Shown here: piece after piece, positions 53,891 through 62,327 of the stretch
Layout of the letters: every line of letters begins with the position of its first letter
Position numbering within the stretch: position 1 is the stretch's first letter
Source of the DNA: Nonlabens xylanidelens
Lineage (GTDB): Bacteria > Bacteroidota > Bacteroidia > Flavobacteriales > Flavobacteriaceae
Assembly (NCBI RefSeq): GCF_002934445.1
Contig: NZ_PTJE01000002.1
Span: 129,392-193,391, forward strand
Direction: 5' to 3'
DNA length: 64,000 bases
Translations under genes and position numbers: made by a program
Notes under the pieces: model-generated
The model's database searches: none
Told to the model about the DNA's origin: nothing
What the model saw: the letters and a program-made list of their open reading frames with translations, nothing else

Positions 53891-55201
53891 TTAATCTAAT
53901 CGCTTGATTTTGGCACCTATTGCACGCAGTCTGCTATCTATGTTTTGATAACCACGATCGATTTGTTCAATGTTGTGGATGGTACTTGTCCCTTTTGCAC
54001 TTAAAGCGGCGATAAGTAAAGAAATACCAGCTCTAATATCTGGGCTAGTCATAGTGGTAGCCTTTAATTGAGATTCAAAATCATAACCTATTACACTTGC
54101 TCTATGTGGATCGCAAAGAATAATTTTTGCTCCCATATCGATAAGCTTATCCACAAAGAATAAACGGCTTTCAAACATTTTCTGGTGTATTAATACACTA
54201 CCTCTAGCCTGTGTTGCTACAACTAGAACGATACTCAATAAATCTGGAGTAAAACCTGGCCATGGAGCGTCAGAAATGGTAAGAATAGAACCATCGATGT
54301 AATTCTGGATTTCATAACCATCATTGTGTGCAGGAATAAAAATATCATCTCCACGACGTTCTATAGTAATCCCTAGTTTTCTGAAAGTTGCTGGAATGAT
54401 ACCCAACTCGTCATAAGCTACATTTTTAATGGTAACCTCTGACTTAGTCATCGCAGCAAGACCTATCCAGCTACCTATTTCAATCATATCAGGTAGAATG
54501 CGGTGTGTTGTACCACCTAATTTTTCCACTCCTTCTATAATCAGCATATTAGAACCTATACCAGAGATATTTGCACCCATGCGCACTAGCATGTTACATA
54601 GTTGCTGTAAATAAGGCTCACATGCAGCGTTGTAAATAGTTGTTTTTCCTTTGGCAAGAACTGCTGCCATAACAATATTTGCTGTACCTGTAACTGATGC
54701 CTCATCTAGTAGCATATACGCTCCATGAAGCTCGTCTGCCTCTACACCATAGAAATATTCTTCTTTGTTGTATCTGAATTTTGCTCCTAGTTTAATGAAA
54801 CCTTCAAAGTGTGTGTCTAGACGACGACGTCCTATTTTATCACCACCTGGACGTGGAATATATCCTTTTCCAAAACGTGCTAATAATGGACCTACTAACA
54901 TGATAGAACCACGTAGTCCACGACCTTGTATTTTATACTCTTCAGACTGTAACCAGTCTAGATTTATATTATCTGCTTGAAAAGTGTAAGATTCCGGACC
55001 ATTTTTAGTCACTTTTACACCTAGGTTATTCAATAAAGCAATCAGTTTATTAACGTCGATAATGTTCGGAACATTATTAATCTCTACTGGCTGGTCTGTT
55101 AGTAAAACGGCACAAAGTATTTGAAGTGCTTCATTTTTAGCTCCTTGTGGTTGTATATCACCTTTTAATTGATGTCCACCTTCTATTATAAATGTTCCCA
55201 T
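53891..55201 (-). CDS. murA: UDP-N-acetylglucosamine 1-carboxyvinyltransferase, Asp-type (fosfomycin-insensitive predicted)
   Basis: The first committed peptidoglycan enzyme transfers enolpyruvate from PEP to UDP-GlcNAc. The 436-aa protein has the EPSP-synthase fold, with GAKNEALQ at 20-27 and the active-site loop PRPGGDKIGRRRLDTH (116-131). D121 replaces the Cys (C115 in E. coli) that fosfomycin alkylates. Its leader contains one copy of a 59-bp direct repeat. Monocistronic on the minus strand. Confidence 0.96.
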   Translation of the reverse strand: MGTFIIEGGHQLKGDIQPQGAKNEALQILCAVLLTDQPVEINNVPNIIDVNKLIALLNNLGVKVTKNGPESYTFQADNINLDWLQSEEYKIQGRGLRGSIMLVGPLLARFGKGYIPRPGGDKIGRRRLDTHFEGFIKLGAKFRYNKEEYFYGVEADELHGAYMLLDEASVTGTANIVMAAVLAKGKTTIYNAACEPYLQQLCNMLVRMGANISGIGSNMLIIEGVEKLGGTTHRILPDMIEIGSWIGLAAMTKSEVTIKNVAYDELGIIPATFRKLGITIERRGDDIFIPAHNDGYEIQNYIDGSILTISDAPWPGFTPDLLSIVLVVATQARGSVLIHQKMFESRLFFVDKLIDMGAKIILCDPHRASVIGYDFESQLKATTMTSPDIRAGISLLIAALSAKGTSTIHNIEQIDRGYQNIDSRLRAIGAKIKRLD

Positions 55202-55230
55202 GTATTTCTTTAATTGTAATTTTTAAAAAT

Positions 55231-55289
55231 AACGAACTCGCCGAAGTTTTTAAAACATTATGAAGGTTATAATTCATAATTAATGAACA
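55231..55289. repeat. 59-bp direct repeat, copy 1 (murA leader)
   Basis: Starts AACGAACTCGCCGAAG and ends ATTAATGAACA; identical base for base to 59927-59985. Lies 30 bp upstream of the murA start, so it probably includes murA promoter sequence. Confidence 0.95.
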
Positions 55290-55333
55290 AGATTTTTAAG
55301 TACTTAATAGAAGTAGAAATCAAGTTCAAATAA

Positions 55334-55375
55334 CAAAAAAAGCTTCAAATAATTATTACTAATTATTTGAAGCTT
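55334..55375 (-). terminator. Terminator of porin operon
   Basis: Perfect 15-bp arms AAGCTTCAAATAATT / AATTATTTGAAGCTT, 6-nt loop; on the minus strand a T-run follows. Confidence 0.9.
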
Positions 55376-55398
55376 ACTAACTAAGTAGTTTTTATTAA

Positions 55399-56571
55399 CT
55401 ATAAATTAAATTGCAGCCCTAATCTTATCTGTTGATTCCAGTCCAAAGGATCTAAACTCTCCTGATCGTTTAGGTTATTGAAGTATTGCAATTTTACCAT
55501 CGCGTCAAATCCATCGATTTGATATGCTATGGCAGCAGACATTCTTTTTGAATCACCGGCATTAAGATCATTAAGATCTAATTGTTCATAACGAACAGAA
55601 ACAATGGTATTATAATCCTTTACAAAATAATTAAGTTGTGAGAAGTATCCACCTGCAAGGACTCTACCCTCTGTTTGTGCAGGAGTAAGTCCTAAAAATA
55701 AAGGATCGTTCTCATTTTGTGGTTGTGCATTAATTTGATGAATTTCAAACTGCCCAGAAAAGCCTTTATATTGAAAAGTAAAATCCATACCATAAGTATA
55801 TTTTTTACCATCCACAATCTTTAATCCATATTCACCAGCTGCGCCGTCAGGAAAAGCCTCACCATCTGGTAAATTTTTATTAGTATAACGTCCATTGAGA
55901 CCTAATGAAAAAAGCGGTATCGATGAGTGTACATAATCGATTTCACGATTTTTCATAGGTGCTGGATAAGATACATCTACCCTAGCTACAAATTCTGGAT
56001 TACCACTAGCATCATTATCACCTGAAAGGGAAGATTCACCTAGACCTGTATAAACACCAGCAAAAGCGTTTACACGTTTTTGCCAGAAATCTTTATAAAG
56101 TGTAACTCCTACATCTCTACGACTAAAGAAATCACCACGAACAATCTGTGCTCGTTGCCAGTACGTTGAATAAGGAAATGGAGTTATAGAACTTCTAGAA
56201 TAAGGTAATTTACTGTAACCTAATTTAATATTGAACGCTTCTAATCCTTTGTAAGTAACAAAAGCATCCATCAGACCTGGGTTTTCAGCATCAATCTCAC
56301 CAGTGTTATTAGAACCTATGTCTGCAAAATCTACTTGCACTTCATATTCCCAATCGTCTCTGATACGACCTTCAATAATAAGTTGTGCATCTCTTAATCT
56401 AAACCTGTTCTTATCGCGCTCTTCTTCACCAGGTTTTAAAAAACGCTGGTTGTAATAAGTAGATATTCTTGAAGAAATCTCTATGTTATGTTCACCATTA
56501 GAAATTGATATTTGTGCTTGTCCAAGACTTCCAATCAATAGAATGAAAAGTAAGTAAATTGTTTTTTTCAT
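55399..56571 (-). CDS. OprO/OprP-like porin (phosphate-selective porin family)
   Basis: The signal peptide ends near LGQAQ. The 390-aa barrel fits the O/P porin family: FRLRDAQLIIEGRIRDDWEYEVQVDF, KLGYSKLPYSRSS, TYWQRAQIVRGDFFSRRDVG, and a C-terminal strand ending QIRLGLQFNL. It probably passes phosphate or polyphosphate, though family members vary in selectivity. It is the last gene of a three-gene operon (2 bp gap) bracketed by 59-bp repeats. Confidence 0.88.
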   Translation of the reverse strand: MKKTIYLLFILLIGSLGQAQISISNGEHNIEISSRISTYYNQRFLKPGEEERDKNRFRLRDAQLIIEGRIRDDWEYEVQVDFADIGSNNTGEIDAENPGLMDAFVTYKGLEAFNIKLGYSKLPYSRSSITPFPYSTYWQRAQIVRGDFFSRRDVGVTLYKDFWQKRVNAFAGVYTGLGESSLSGDNDASGNPEFVARVDVSYPAPMKNREIDYVHSSIPLFSLGLNGRYTNKNLPDGEAFPDGAAGEYGLKIVDGKKYTYGMDFTFQYKGFSGQFEIHQINAQPQNENDPLFLGLTPAQTEGRVLAGGYFSQLNYFVKDYNTIVSVRYEQLDLNDLNAGDSKRMSAAIAYQIDGFDAMVKLQYFNNLNDQESLDPLDWNQQIRLGLQFNL

Positions 56572-56573
56572 CT

Positions 56574-57302
56574 CTAATTATTTTCTGGATTGCTGAAATA
56601 GTATAAACGTTGTAATGCGTCAGACGCTACAATGAAATTTCCTTTTGCGTCAAAGGCAAGACCTTCTGCATTTAAAACAGGAATTTTCCATTTAGAAATA
56701 ACACTGTAATCATTTGGATTTAGTTTAAAAACAGTACTGTCCTCATCACTCAATAACCACAAATGGTTATCGTAATAAGTCGCTGAAGAAATATCTCTAG
56801 CGATGTCGCCTAGATTAATTTCATTTACTTTTTCCAACTTCTCATTCAGTTCAAAAACATAAATCGGATCCTTTTCTACTACTAATGTAAAAACGCCTTT
56901 GGCTTTGTTATAAGTAAACCCTTCATAAGCCTTGTTTCTAGCACCATTATAAGGCACATTCACTGTTTTTTCCAATACTAAATCTGGCAGTCTGAACATT
57001 TTTATTTTACGTGAGAATTCCTCAACAACATAAACATGAGATTCATTTACATAAACAGCCTCATCATCAAGACCTTTATAATCTGCCTTACGTAAAATGG
57101 TTCCTTCTAGATCTGTTTCAAACAAATAACCATTATCACTTACCATAAAGAGGCTTTTACCATCTACACTAAAGGCTATGTCTGATGGTTCAGGAACCTG
57201 AATGCATTTTTTCTGAGTAGGCTTTAATTTTATGATCTCTTGAGCATGAACGCTAGAGAAACACAATCCTATTCCTAAGATGGCAATTATTGTTTTTTTC
57301 AT
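56574..57302 (-). CDS. SdiA-regulated-type beta-propeller protein (phytase-like fold)
   Basis: The 242 aa carry the signal peptide TIIAILGIGLCFSSVHAQ. The body shows propeller repeats (PSDIAFSVDGKSLFMVSD, GLDDEAVYVNESHVYVVEE, AYEGFTYN, AEGLAFDAKGNFIVASD). The SdiA-regulated family resembles 3-phytases and strictosidine-synthase propellers. Between lipoprotein and porin genes (29 and 2 bp gaps); phosphoester hydrolysis is an inference. Confidence 0.78.
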   Translation of the reverse strand: MKKTIIAILGIGLCFSSVHAQEIIKLKPTQKKCIQVPEPSDIAFSVDGKSLFMVSDNGYLFETDLEGTILRKADYKGLDDEAVYVNESHVYVVEEFSRKIKMFRLPDLVLEKTVNVPYNGARNKAYEGFTYNKAKGVFTLVVEKDPIYVFELNEKLEKVNEINLGDIARDISSATYYDNHLWLLSDEDSTVFKLNPNDYSVISKWKIPVLNAEGLAFDAKGNFIVASDALQRLYYFSNPENN

Positions 57303-57331
57303 AAGTTTATAATTGGGTAGTCTAATAAAAT

Positions 57332-59005
57332 CTATAAGCTGTCTCCTTCTAGGCTTAAATTGTCAAAACGACTATTTCCGCTAGTTGCCGCTGCACTAAT
57401 TGCATCAAAGGTTATTCGTACCTTAAAATTTGCATTGTTATTCACATCAGTTATAGAACTTAAATCAAATTCACGCAGTTCATAATCTTCTATAACTGTG
57501 TACGTAGTAGGACTAATACCAGTATCTATATAATTGGTTCCATCTACAGTGTAAGCTATATCAAAGGTCTGAGAACCACTTCCAGAACGTGTCACTGCAA
57601 ATTTGAGAGAGAGATTTTTATATCCTGTAGATGGAAGATTCATGATAAAATCACCTGATGGATTTCTTAATCGCAATGCTCTACCATCAGCATCCATATT
57701 TCTTGCGTTGATATCGCTACCACCTACGTCATCAAAAGAAGCGCCATTGTATTCTAACACTCCATTACCTACATTAGGTGTGATTAATGTCACTAAGTCA
57801 GTATCATCATTAAAATTCCAATATTGAAACAACTCAAATTGTGAATTAGATGCCTGTGGCGTACTGTTATCCACTTCTCCTTCTACACTTAAATTATCAA
57901 AACGGCTATTACCGCTAGTTGCAGTACTACTAGTTTGATCAAAAGTAAGTTTTACCTTAAAATTAGGATTATTATCAACTCCAGCGATACCAGTAAAGTC
58001 AAATTCTCTTAATTCATAAGATTCTATAATAAGAAAATTAGAAAGAGAAAGACCAGCATCTGTATATGTTGTACCATCTGTAGTGTAAGAAATATTAAAA
58101 TCTTGTGAGCCACTACCAGAACGCGTTATAGCAAATTTAACTTCAATATTTTTACGACCTGTAGTAGGTATATTCATTATAAAATCAGCAGACGGATTAC
58201 GCAATCTCAATCCTTTTCCTGCATCAGCCAGATTTCTCGCGTTTAAATCGCTACCGTTTACATCATCAAAAGTAGCACCAAAATAAGATAAACTTCCATC
58301 GCCCACATTAGGCGTTATAAGTGTAATTAAATCCGTATCATCATTAAAATCCCAATAGTGAAACAATTCACTTTGTCCAGCAGCGTCAACTGTAGGAACA
58401 GCATCTAGAGTAAAATTATCAAAGCGAGAATTACCGGTAGATCCATCTGCATTGATGTTAAATTCAATTCTTATTTTAAAATTAGGATTATTATCAGCCT
58501 CTGGAATGTTTGTAAAATCAAACTGGCGTAAAACATAAGTCTCCGTAACCCCATAGCTGGTGTTTTCTAATCCAGCCTGAGTAAAAGTTGTACCGTCCGT
58601 AGTATAAAAAAACGTTTGTTGTTGAGCACCACTACCAGAACGTTTTGCAGCATAAGTAACTATTGCATCTTCATAACCGTTCGTAGGAAGATCTACTGTA
58701 AAGTTGCCAGAAGGGTTTCTTAACCTCAAAGCATCTCCTTCAATATCATTATTCCTTGCGTTCAGTAAAATAGAATCATCTACGTCATCAAATCGATCTC
58801 CTTCATAAGTCATTAACGCTCCTCCTGTAGTTTGAGTAGGTGCAATCAATGTCTCAAGACTTGATATATCATTAAAATTCCAATAATGAACCAACTCAAA
58901 AGTAGGATCTTCAGGAGCTGTTATACTATCAATTTCAAAATCCCTATCTGTCGTGCATGCAAACAGAATTGAAACAAAAGCAATTAGAGCAAGGTATTTA
59001 TTCAT
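57332..59005 (-). CDS. Surface lipoprotein with three tandem domains
   Basis: The lipobox LFAC gives Cys 17. Three repeats of about 170 residues follow (about 36-212, 213-390, 391-557). Each starts with (F/L)-HYWNFND-like sequence, contains ARN...LRLRNPSG(D/N)F, RSGSG, Y(T)TDGT, and ends GNSRFDNL. Units 2 and 3 are the most alike. The fold is likely a jelly-roll. It may bind substrate at the cell surface for the downstream propeller and porin. Confidence 0.75.
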   Translation of the reverse strand: MNKYLALIAFVSILFACTTDRDFEIDSITAPEDPTFELVHYWNFNDISSLETLIAPTQTTGGALMTYEGDRFDDVDDSILLNARNNDIEGDALRLRNPSGNFTVDLPTNGYEDAIVTYAAKRSGSGAQQQTFFYTTDGTTFTQAGLENTSYGVTETYVLRQFDFTNIPEADNNPNFKIRIEFNINADGSTGNSRFDNFTLDAVPTVDAAGQSELFHYWDFNDDTDLITLITPNVGDGSLSYFGATFDDVNGSDLNARNLADAGKGLRLRNPSADFIMNIPTTGRKNIEVKFAITRSGSGSQDFNISYTTDGTTYTDAGLSLSNFLIIESYELREFDFTGIAGVDNNPNFKVKLTFDQTSSTATSGNSRFDNLSVEGEVDNSTPQASNSQFELFQYWNFNDDTDLVTLITPNVGNGVLEYNGASFDDVGGSDINARNMDADGRALRLRNPSGDFIMNLPSTGYKNLSLKFAVTRSGSGSQTFDIAYTVDGTNYIDTGISPTTYTVIEDYELREFDLSSITDVNNNANFKVRITFDAISAAATSGNSRFDNLSLEGDSL

Positions 59006-59021
59006 TATAATAAATTTTGCG

Positions 59022-59029
59022 CAAAACTA
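59022..59029 (-). promoter_or_regulatory. -7 promoter box of the porin operon
   Basis: On the minus strand TAGTTTTG fits TAnnTTTG, 16 bp upstream of the lipoprotein ATG. Confidence 0.5.
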
Positions 59030-59063
59030 CTCTGGTATTGATGACCTAATGTTATCTCTACAT

Positions 59064-59081
59064 TAACTTATGGTTAACTTG
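59064..59081 (-). promoter_or_regulatory. PhoB-box-like direct repeat
   Basis: On the minus strand AAGTTAA-CCAT-AAGTTAA: two identical 7-bp units with an 11-bp period, 34 bp upstream of the -7 box. The geometry matches sites of OmpR/PhoB-type activators; the sequence is not the enterobacterial consensus. Confidence 0.4.
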
Positions 59082-59110
59082 TAAATGATTTATAAATATG
59101 ATAAAAAGTT

Positions 59111-59126
59111 CGCTTTCGCGAAAGAG
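59111..59126. repeat. Recurrent palindrome, intergenic copy (1 mismatch)
   Basis: CGCTTTCGCGAAAGAG, inside the 59-bp-repeat-bracketed segment. Confidence 0.9.
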
Positions 59127-59218
59127 GAATAGTATTATCTATCCTAATTTATATTTTCATTCAATCAATTATCTAAAATAGTGCTGTAAAAAATAGTCTT
59201 TTTAAAGATGGTAATTGA

Positions 59219-59623
59219 TTAGCCTTTTTTGTCTTTTAAGTATTTCAGAAGATCTACAAAATGTTGCTCAGAGTGAATTTGCATTAAATTACAGAAAACC
59301 CATATAGCGTTCTTTTGAGTAGTATTTTCAAAACACCATTTTACTTCTAGTAGATCTTTAATTATATCTGTTAAGTCGTTAATGGCATCTCCTGTTACTA
59401 AAGAAGTATCTGGCAGGATTTTATGTGATTCTTGAACAGAATGATACCAATCAAAATCAGGGAGATTTGCCTCAACATTTTTCTTTATGATATCATAATC
59501 AAAAGATGGTTCTCCGTCAAATTCTGCTTCTAAATTCAAATATTCAGAATAAAGTCTCACCAAGAGTTGCTGGATTTCAAATTCTTTGTTGTTCGATTGA
59601 ATTTTGTCATTAAGACCGAACAA
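59219..59623 (-). CDS. DUF5063-like hypothetical protein
   Basis: The 134-aa acidic, helical protein without signal peptide has LLVRLYSEYL near the start. The C-terminal half (TGDAINDLTDIIKDLLEV, then IHSEQHFVDLLKYL) resembles the DUF5063 pattern from memory. Its function is unknown. It is the most upstream gene within the 59-bp-repeat-bracketed segment, 213 bp from the lipoprotein gene. Confidence 0.6.
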   Translation of the reverse strand: MFGLNDKIQSNNKEFEIQQLLVRLYSEYLNLEAEFDGEPSFDYDIIKKNVEANLPDFDWYHSVQESHKILPDTSLVTGDAINDLTDIIKDLLEVKWCFENTTQKNAIWVFCNLMQIHSEQHFVDLLKYLKDKKG

Positions 59624-59926
59624 TGTAATTCTATTGATTATTTCTTTTAAAGTATGCTGAGTTCAACCCATAAGTGCAACGCATTTATTATTTATTTTAA
59701 TCTTGATACTAAAAAAGATTTTCCTACGGCAAGATAAATAATTATGATATCGATTATAGAAGTGTATTTGTGAGAAATTAGGTAGATTTCATTTGTTTTT
59801 ACTGCTATTATTTACTGAGTTTAATTATTTTAACTGTATATCCGTTAAATATCATAACCCTGTAATGTTAGCAATAACTACTCTTTCAAAGAGTCTGTCT
59901 TCAAAATATCTTCGATTGATCTTGTA

Positions 59927-59985
59927 AACGAACTCGCCGAAGTTTTTAAAACATTATGAAGGTTATAATTCATAATTAATGAACA
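59927..59985. repeat. 59-bp direct repeat, copy 2
   Basis: Identical to 55231-55289 in the same orientation; the flanking bases differ immediately on both sides. About 4.7 kb separates the copies. Confidence 0.95.
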
Positions 59986-60056
59986 TGCTAGATTCTTACC
60001 TTAATATCTATTTTAAAAGCGGTTTATATCTCTTAAAATAGTATAGAATTATATTT

Positions 60057-60064
60057 TACATTTG
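60057..60064 (+). promoter_or_regulatory. -7 promoter box of DUF3857 gene
   Basis: TACATTTG fits TAnnTTTG, 22 bp upstream of the GTG at 60087. Confidence 0.55.
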
Positions 60065-60086
60065 TTACCAACCAAAACCAACCTTA

Positions 60087-62171
60087 GTGAAAACCATTAC
60101 CTTATCCATTGCCTTTTTACTTACAGCTTTATTCTCAATAGCTCAAGTAGAAACGGGAATCGCACCCAACTGGCTAGAAAAAGTAACTTACAGCCCTACT
60201 CCAGATGTTAATTATGATGATTTAAATCAAGGAACCTTAACCTTAATTTACGATCATCAAGTAAACATACCTAAACAAGAGTCCTACACAAAATATGCTA
60301 CTAAAATATTTGAAAATGTAGGCGTACAACAAGCATCTACCATAAATGTAAGTTATGACCCTAAGTATCAAACCTTAAAATTCCATTCTATAAAAGTCCT
60401 TAGAGATGGAGAAGTTATCGATAAATTAAAGCCAGATAATTTTCAATTAATGCGCCGTGAATCTGATGCAGAAAATTATATGTACGACGGTACAATGTCT
60501 GCCGTTATGAATATTTCTGACGTTAGGTCAGATGATATAGTGGAATACAGTTATACTATTAAAGGTTTTAACCCTATTCATAAAAACAAATTTTCTGACT
60601 CTTATTACCTCAATAGTTATGAACCTATAGGTAAAATGTCTATCACATTACTATCAGAAAATGAGTTACATATTAAAGGTATCAACAACCCTAGTGAGCC
60701 ACAAATCACTACTGTTAATGGTTTAAAAAAATACCACTGGAATAATGAGAACACAAAAACAGTTACTTATGAAGATTACAGTCCTAACTGGAAAATAGAT
60801 TACCAACTAGTAATTGTTAGTGATTATGATTCATGGAAAGACGTGGTAAAATGGGGAATCGATACTTTTACCTTAAAAGAAAAACCAAATAAAGAATTAT
60901 TAAAAACAATTAATAACATCAAACAAGAAAATTCTACTGATGGAGAGAAAATAGCTGCTACTTTAAATTTTGTTCAAGATGATATCAGGTATCTAGGTCT
61001 TGAAGACGGTATAGGAGCCTATAAACCTTTTATGCCTAATCAGGTCATTGAGCAGCGCTTTGGTGACTGTAAAGATAAAAGTTTACTCATGTCTTCTATG
61101 CTCAATGAAATGGGAATAGAAGCCTACCCTATGTTAGTTAGTAGTTTTTTAAAGCAATCTATCACAGAGTTTCTTCCATCACCTATTTTCTTTGATCACT
61201 GTGTAGTAAAAGTTATTGATGCTGCAGGAACAGATTTATATTATGACCCTACCATAAGCAATCAAGGTGGTGTTTATGATAAAACACATTTCCCAGATTA
61301 CCAGTATGGACTGGTTATTAAACCAGAAAACACAGACTTAGATCAAATTACGAGTCATTCTAAGAACACAGTAGAGGTTTATGATGTCTATGAACTAGAA
61401 GAAACTGGCAAAGGAGCTACTTTAAAAATTAAAACTGTCTTCTATGACTATGAGGCAGATGCTATGCGAGGATACTTTAAAAACAATAGTATCAATACGA
61501 TAACCAAAGAATATAAAAACTATTATTCTAACTATTATTACAATATTGAGTCTACTAAAAAACCAGAGTTTAAAGACGATTTAGAGCTCAATAAATTTGA
61601 AGTAACCGAAGAATACAAGATCGATAGTCTATGGAGACCTATGCCAGAAAAAGATGGCTACATCATGGCACATTTTACACCTTCTAGCATAGAAGGTATT
61701 TTATATACTCCTAATAAGGAAGAGCGCAATGATCCTTTAGATTTATATTACCCATCAACTAAGCAACATAAAATCAAAGTGATATTAGGCTCTAGATGGG
61801 ATGTGAATAACGAGCAAGAAGAATTTAACTGTACTGCTTTTGACTATAAATGGGATGTAAAATATAACAAGCGTAAAAACGAAATAGACCTTACCTACTT
61901 ATTGAAGTACAAAAAAGACCATATCAACCCATCTGAATTTAAGGAATATTCAAAACAAGTAAATAAAGTAAATGAAACCCTAGGTTACCAGATATACATC
62001 CCTTCTAGCATGGCTGTAGGAAATAGTTTCATTAATAAAGCTAGTAAATCTTCTAATACAGTAGAGACTTTTATGATCATGCTTTTAGTTCTATTTGTAA
62101 TCATTGTTATCATCTTATTAATAGTCTGGTACAGTCAGCGTAATAAGAAACATATCGACCCTTTTTATTAA
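60087..62171 (+). CDS. DUF3857/transglutaminase-like membrane-anchored protein
   Basis: A GTG start yields a signal peptide ending near LFSIAQ. Residues about 50-220 form the DUF3857 beta domain (VLRDGEVIDKLKP, DDIVEYSYTIKGFNP), about 280-400 the transglutaminase-like core with Cys in RFGDCKDKSLL and His in FFDHCVV; a C-terminal helix (about 662-684) anchors it. 694 aa, normal for the family. Periplasmic; peptidase or crosslinking activity unproven. Confidence 0.88.
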   Translation: MKTITLSIAFLLTALFSIAQVETGIAPNWLEKVTYSPTPDVNYDDLNQGTLTLIYDHQVNIPKQESYTKYATKIFENVGVQQASTINVSYDPKYQTLKFHSIKVLRDGEVIDKLKPDNFQLMRRESDAENYMYDGTMSAVMNISDVRSDDIVEYSYTIKGFNPIHKNKFSDSYYLNSYEPIGKMSITLLSENELHIKGINNPSEPQITTVNGLKKYHWNNENTKTVTYEDYSPNWKIDYQLVIVSDYDSWKDVVKWGIDTFTLKEKPNKELLKTINNIKQENSTDGEKIAATLNFVQDDIRYLGLEDGIGAYKPFMPNQVIEQRFGDCKDKSLLMSSMLNEMGIEAYPMLVSSFLKQSITEFLPSPIFFDHCVVKVIDAAGTDLYYDPTISNQGGVYDKTHFPDYQYGLVIKPENTDLDQITSHSKNTVEVYDVYELEETGKGATLKIKTVFYDYEADAMRGYFKNNSINTITKEYKNYYSNYYYNIESTKKPEFKDDLELNKFEVTEEYKIDSLWRPMPEKDGYIMAHFTPSSIEGILYTPNKEERNDPLDLYYPSTKQHKIKVILGSRWDVNNEQEEFNCTAFDYKWDVKYNKRKNEIDLTYLLKYKKDHINPSEFKEYSKQVNKVNETLGYQIYIPSSMAVGNSFINKASKSSNTVETFMIMLLVLFVIIVIILLIVWYSQRNKKHIDPFY

Positions 62172-62248
62172 TATTAACCCTTTACATTTTTCGACTATTC
62201 ATTCTGTATAAATAATAAATAGAAAAATATCTGATTAAGTACAAACTT

Positions 62249-62289
62249 AAAAAGGCTGAAAACTATACCGTATAGTTTTCAGCCTTTTT
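62249..62289. terminator. Bidirectional terminator
   Basis: Perfect 19-bp arms (62249-62267 and 62271-62289) around a CCG loop, with A and T tracts; between convergent genes. Confidence 0.92.
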
Positions 62290-62327
62290 ATATATCAACT
62301 ATTTAAAGTTCGTAGTAATTAAATTCC

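Larger units (their letters stand above)
59624..60086. other. 463-bp intergenic region with repeat copy 2
   Basis: It contains the second 59-bp repeat (59927-59985), an ACTCTTT-C-AAAGAGT palindrome (about 59878-59892), a GTTCAACCCATAAGTGCAAC string at 59661 that recalls an IS end, and the -7 box TACATTTG (60057-60064). Confidence 0.6.
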
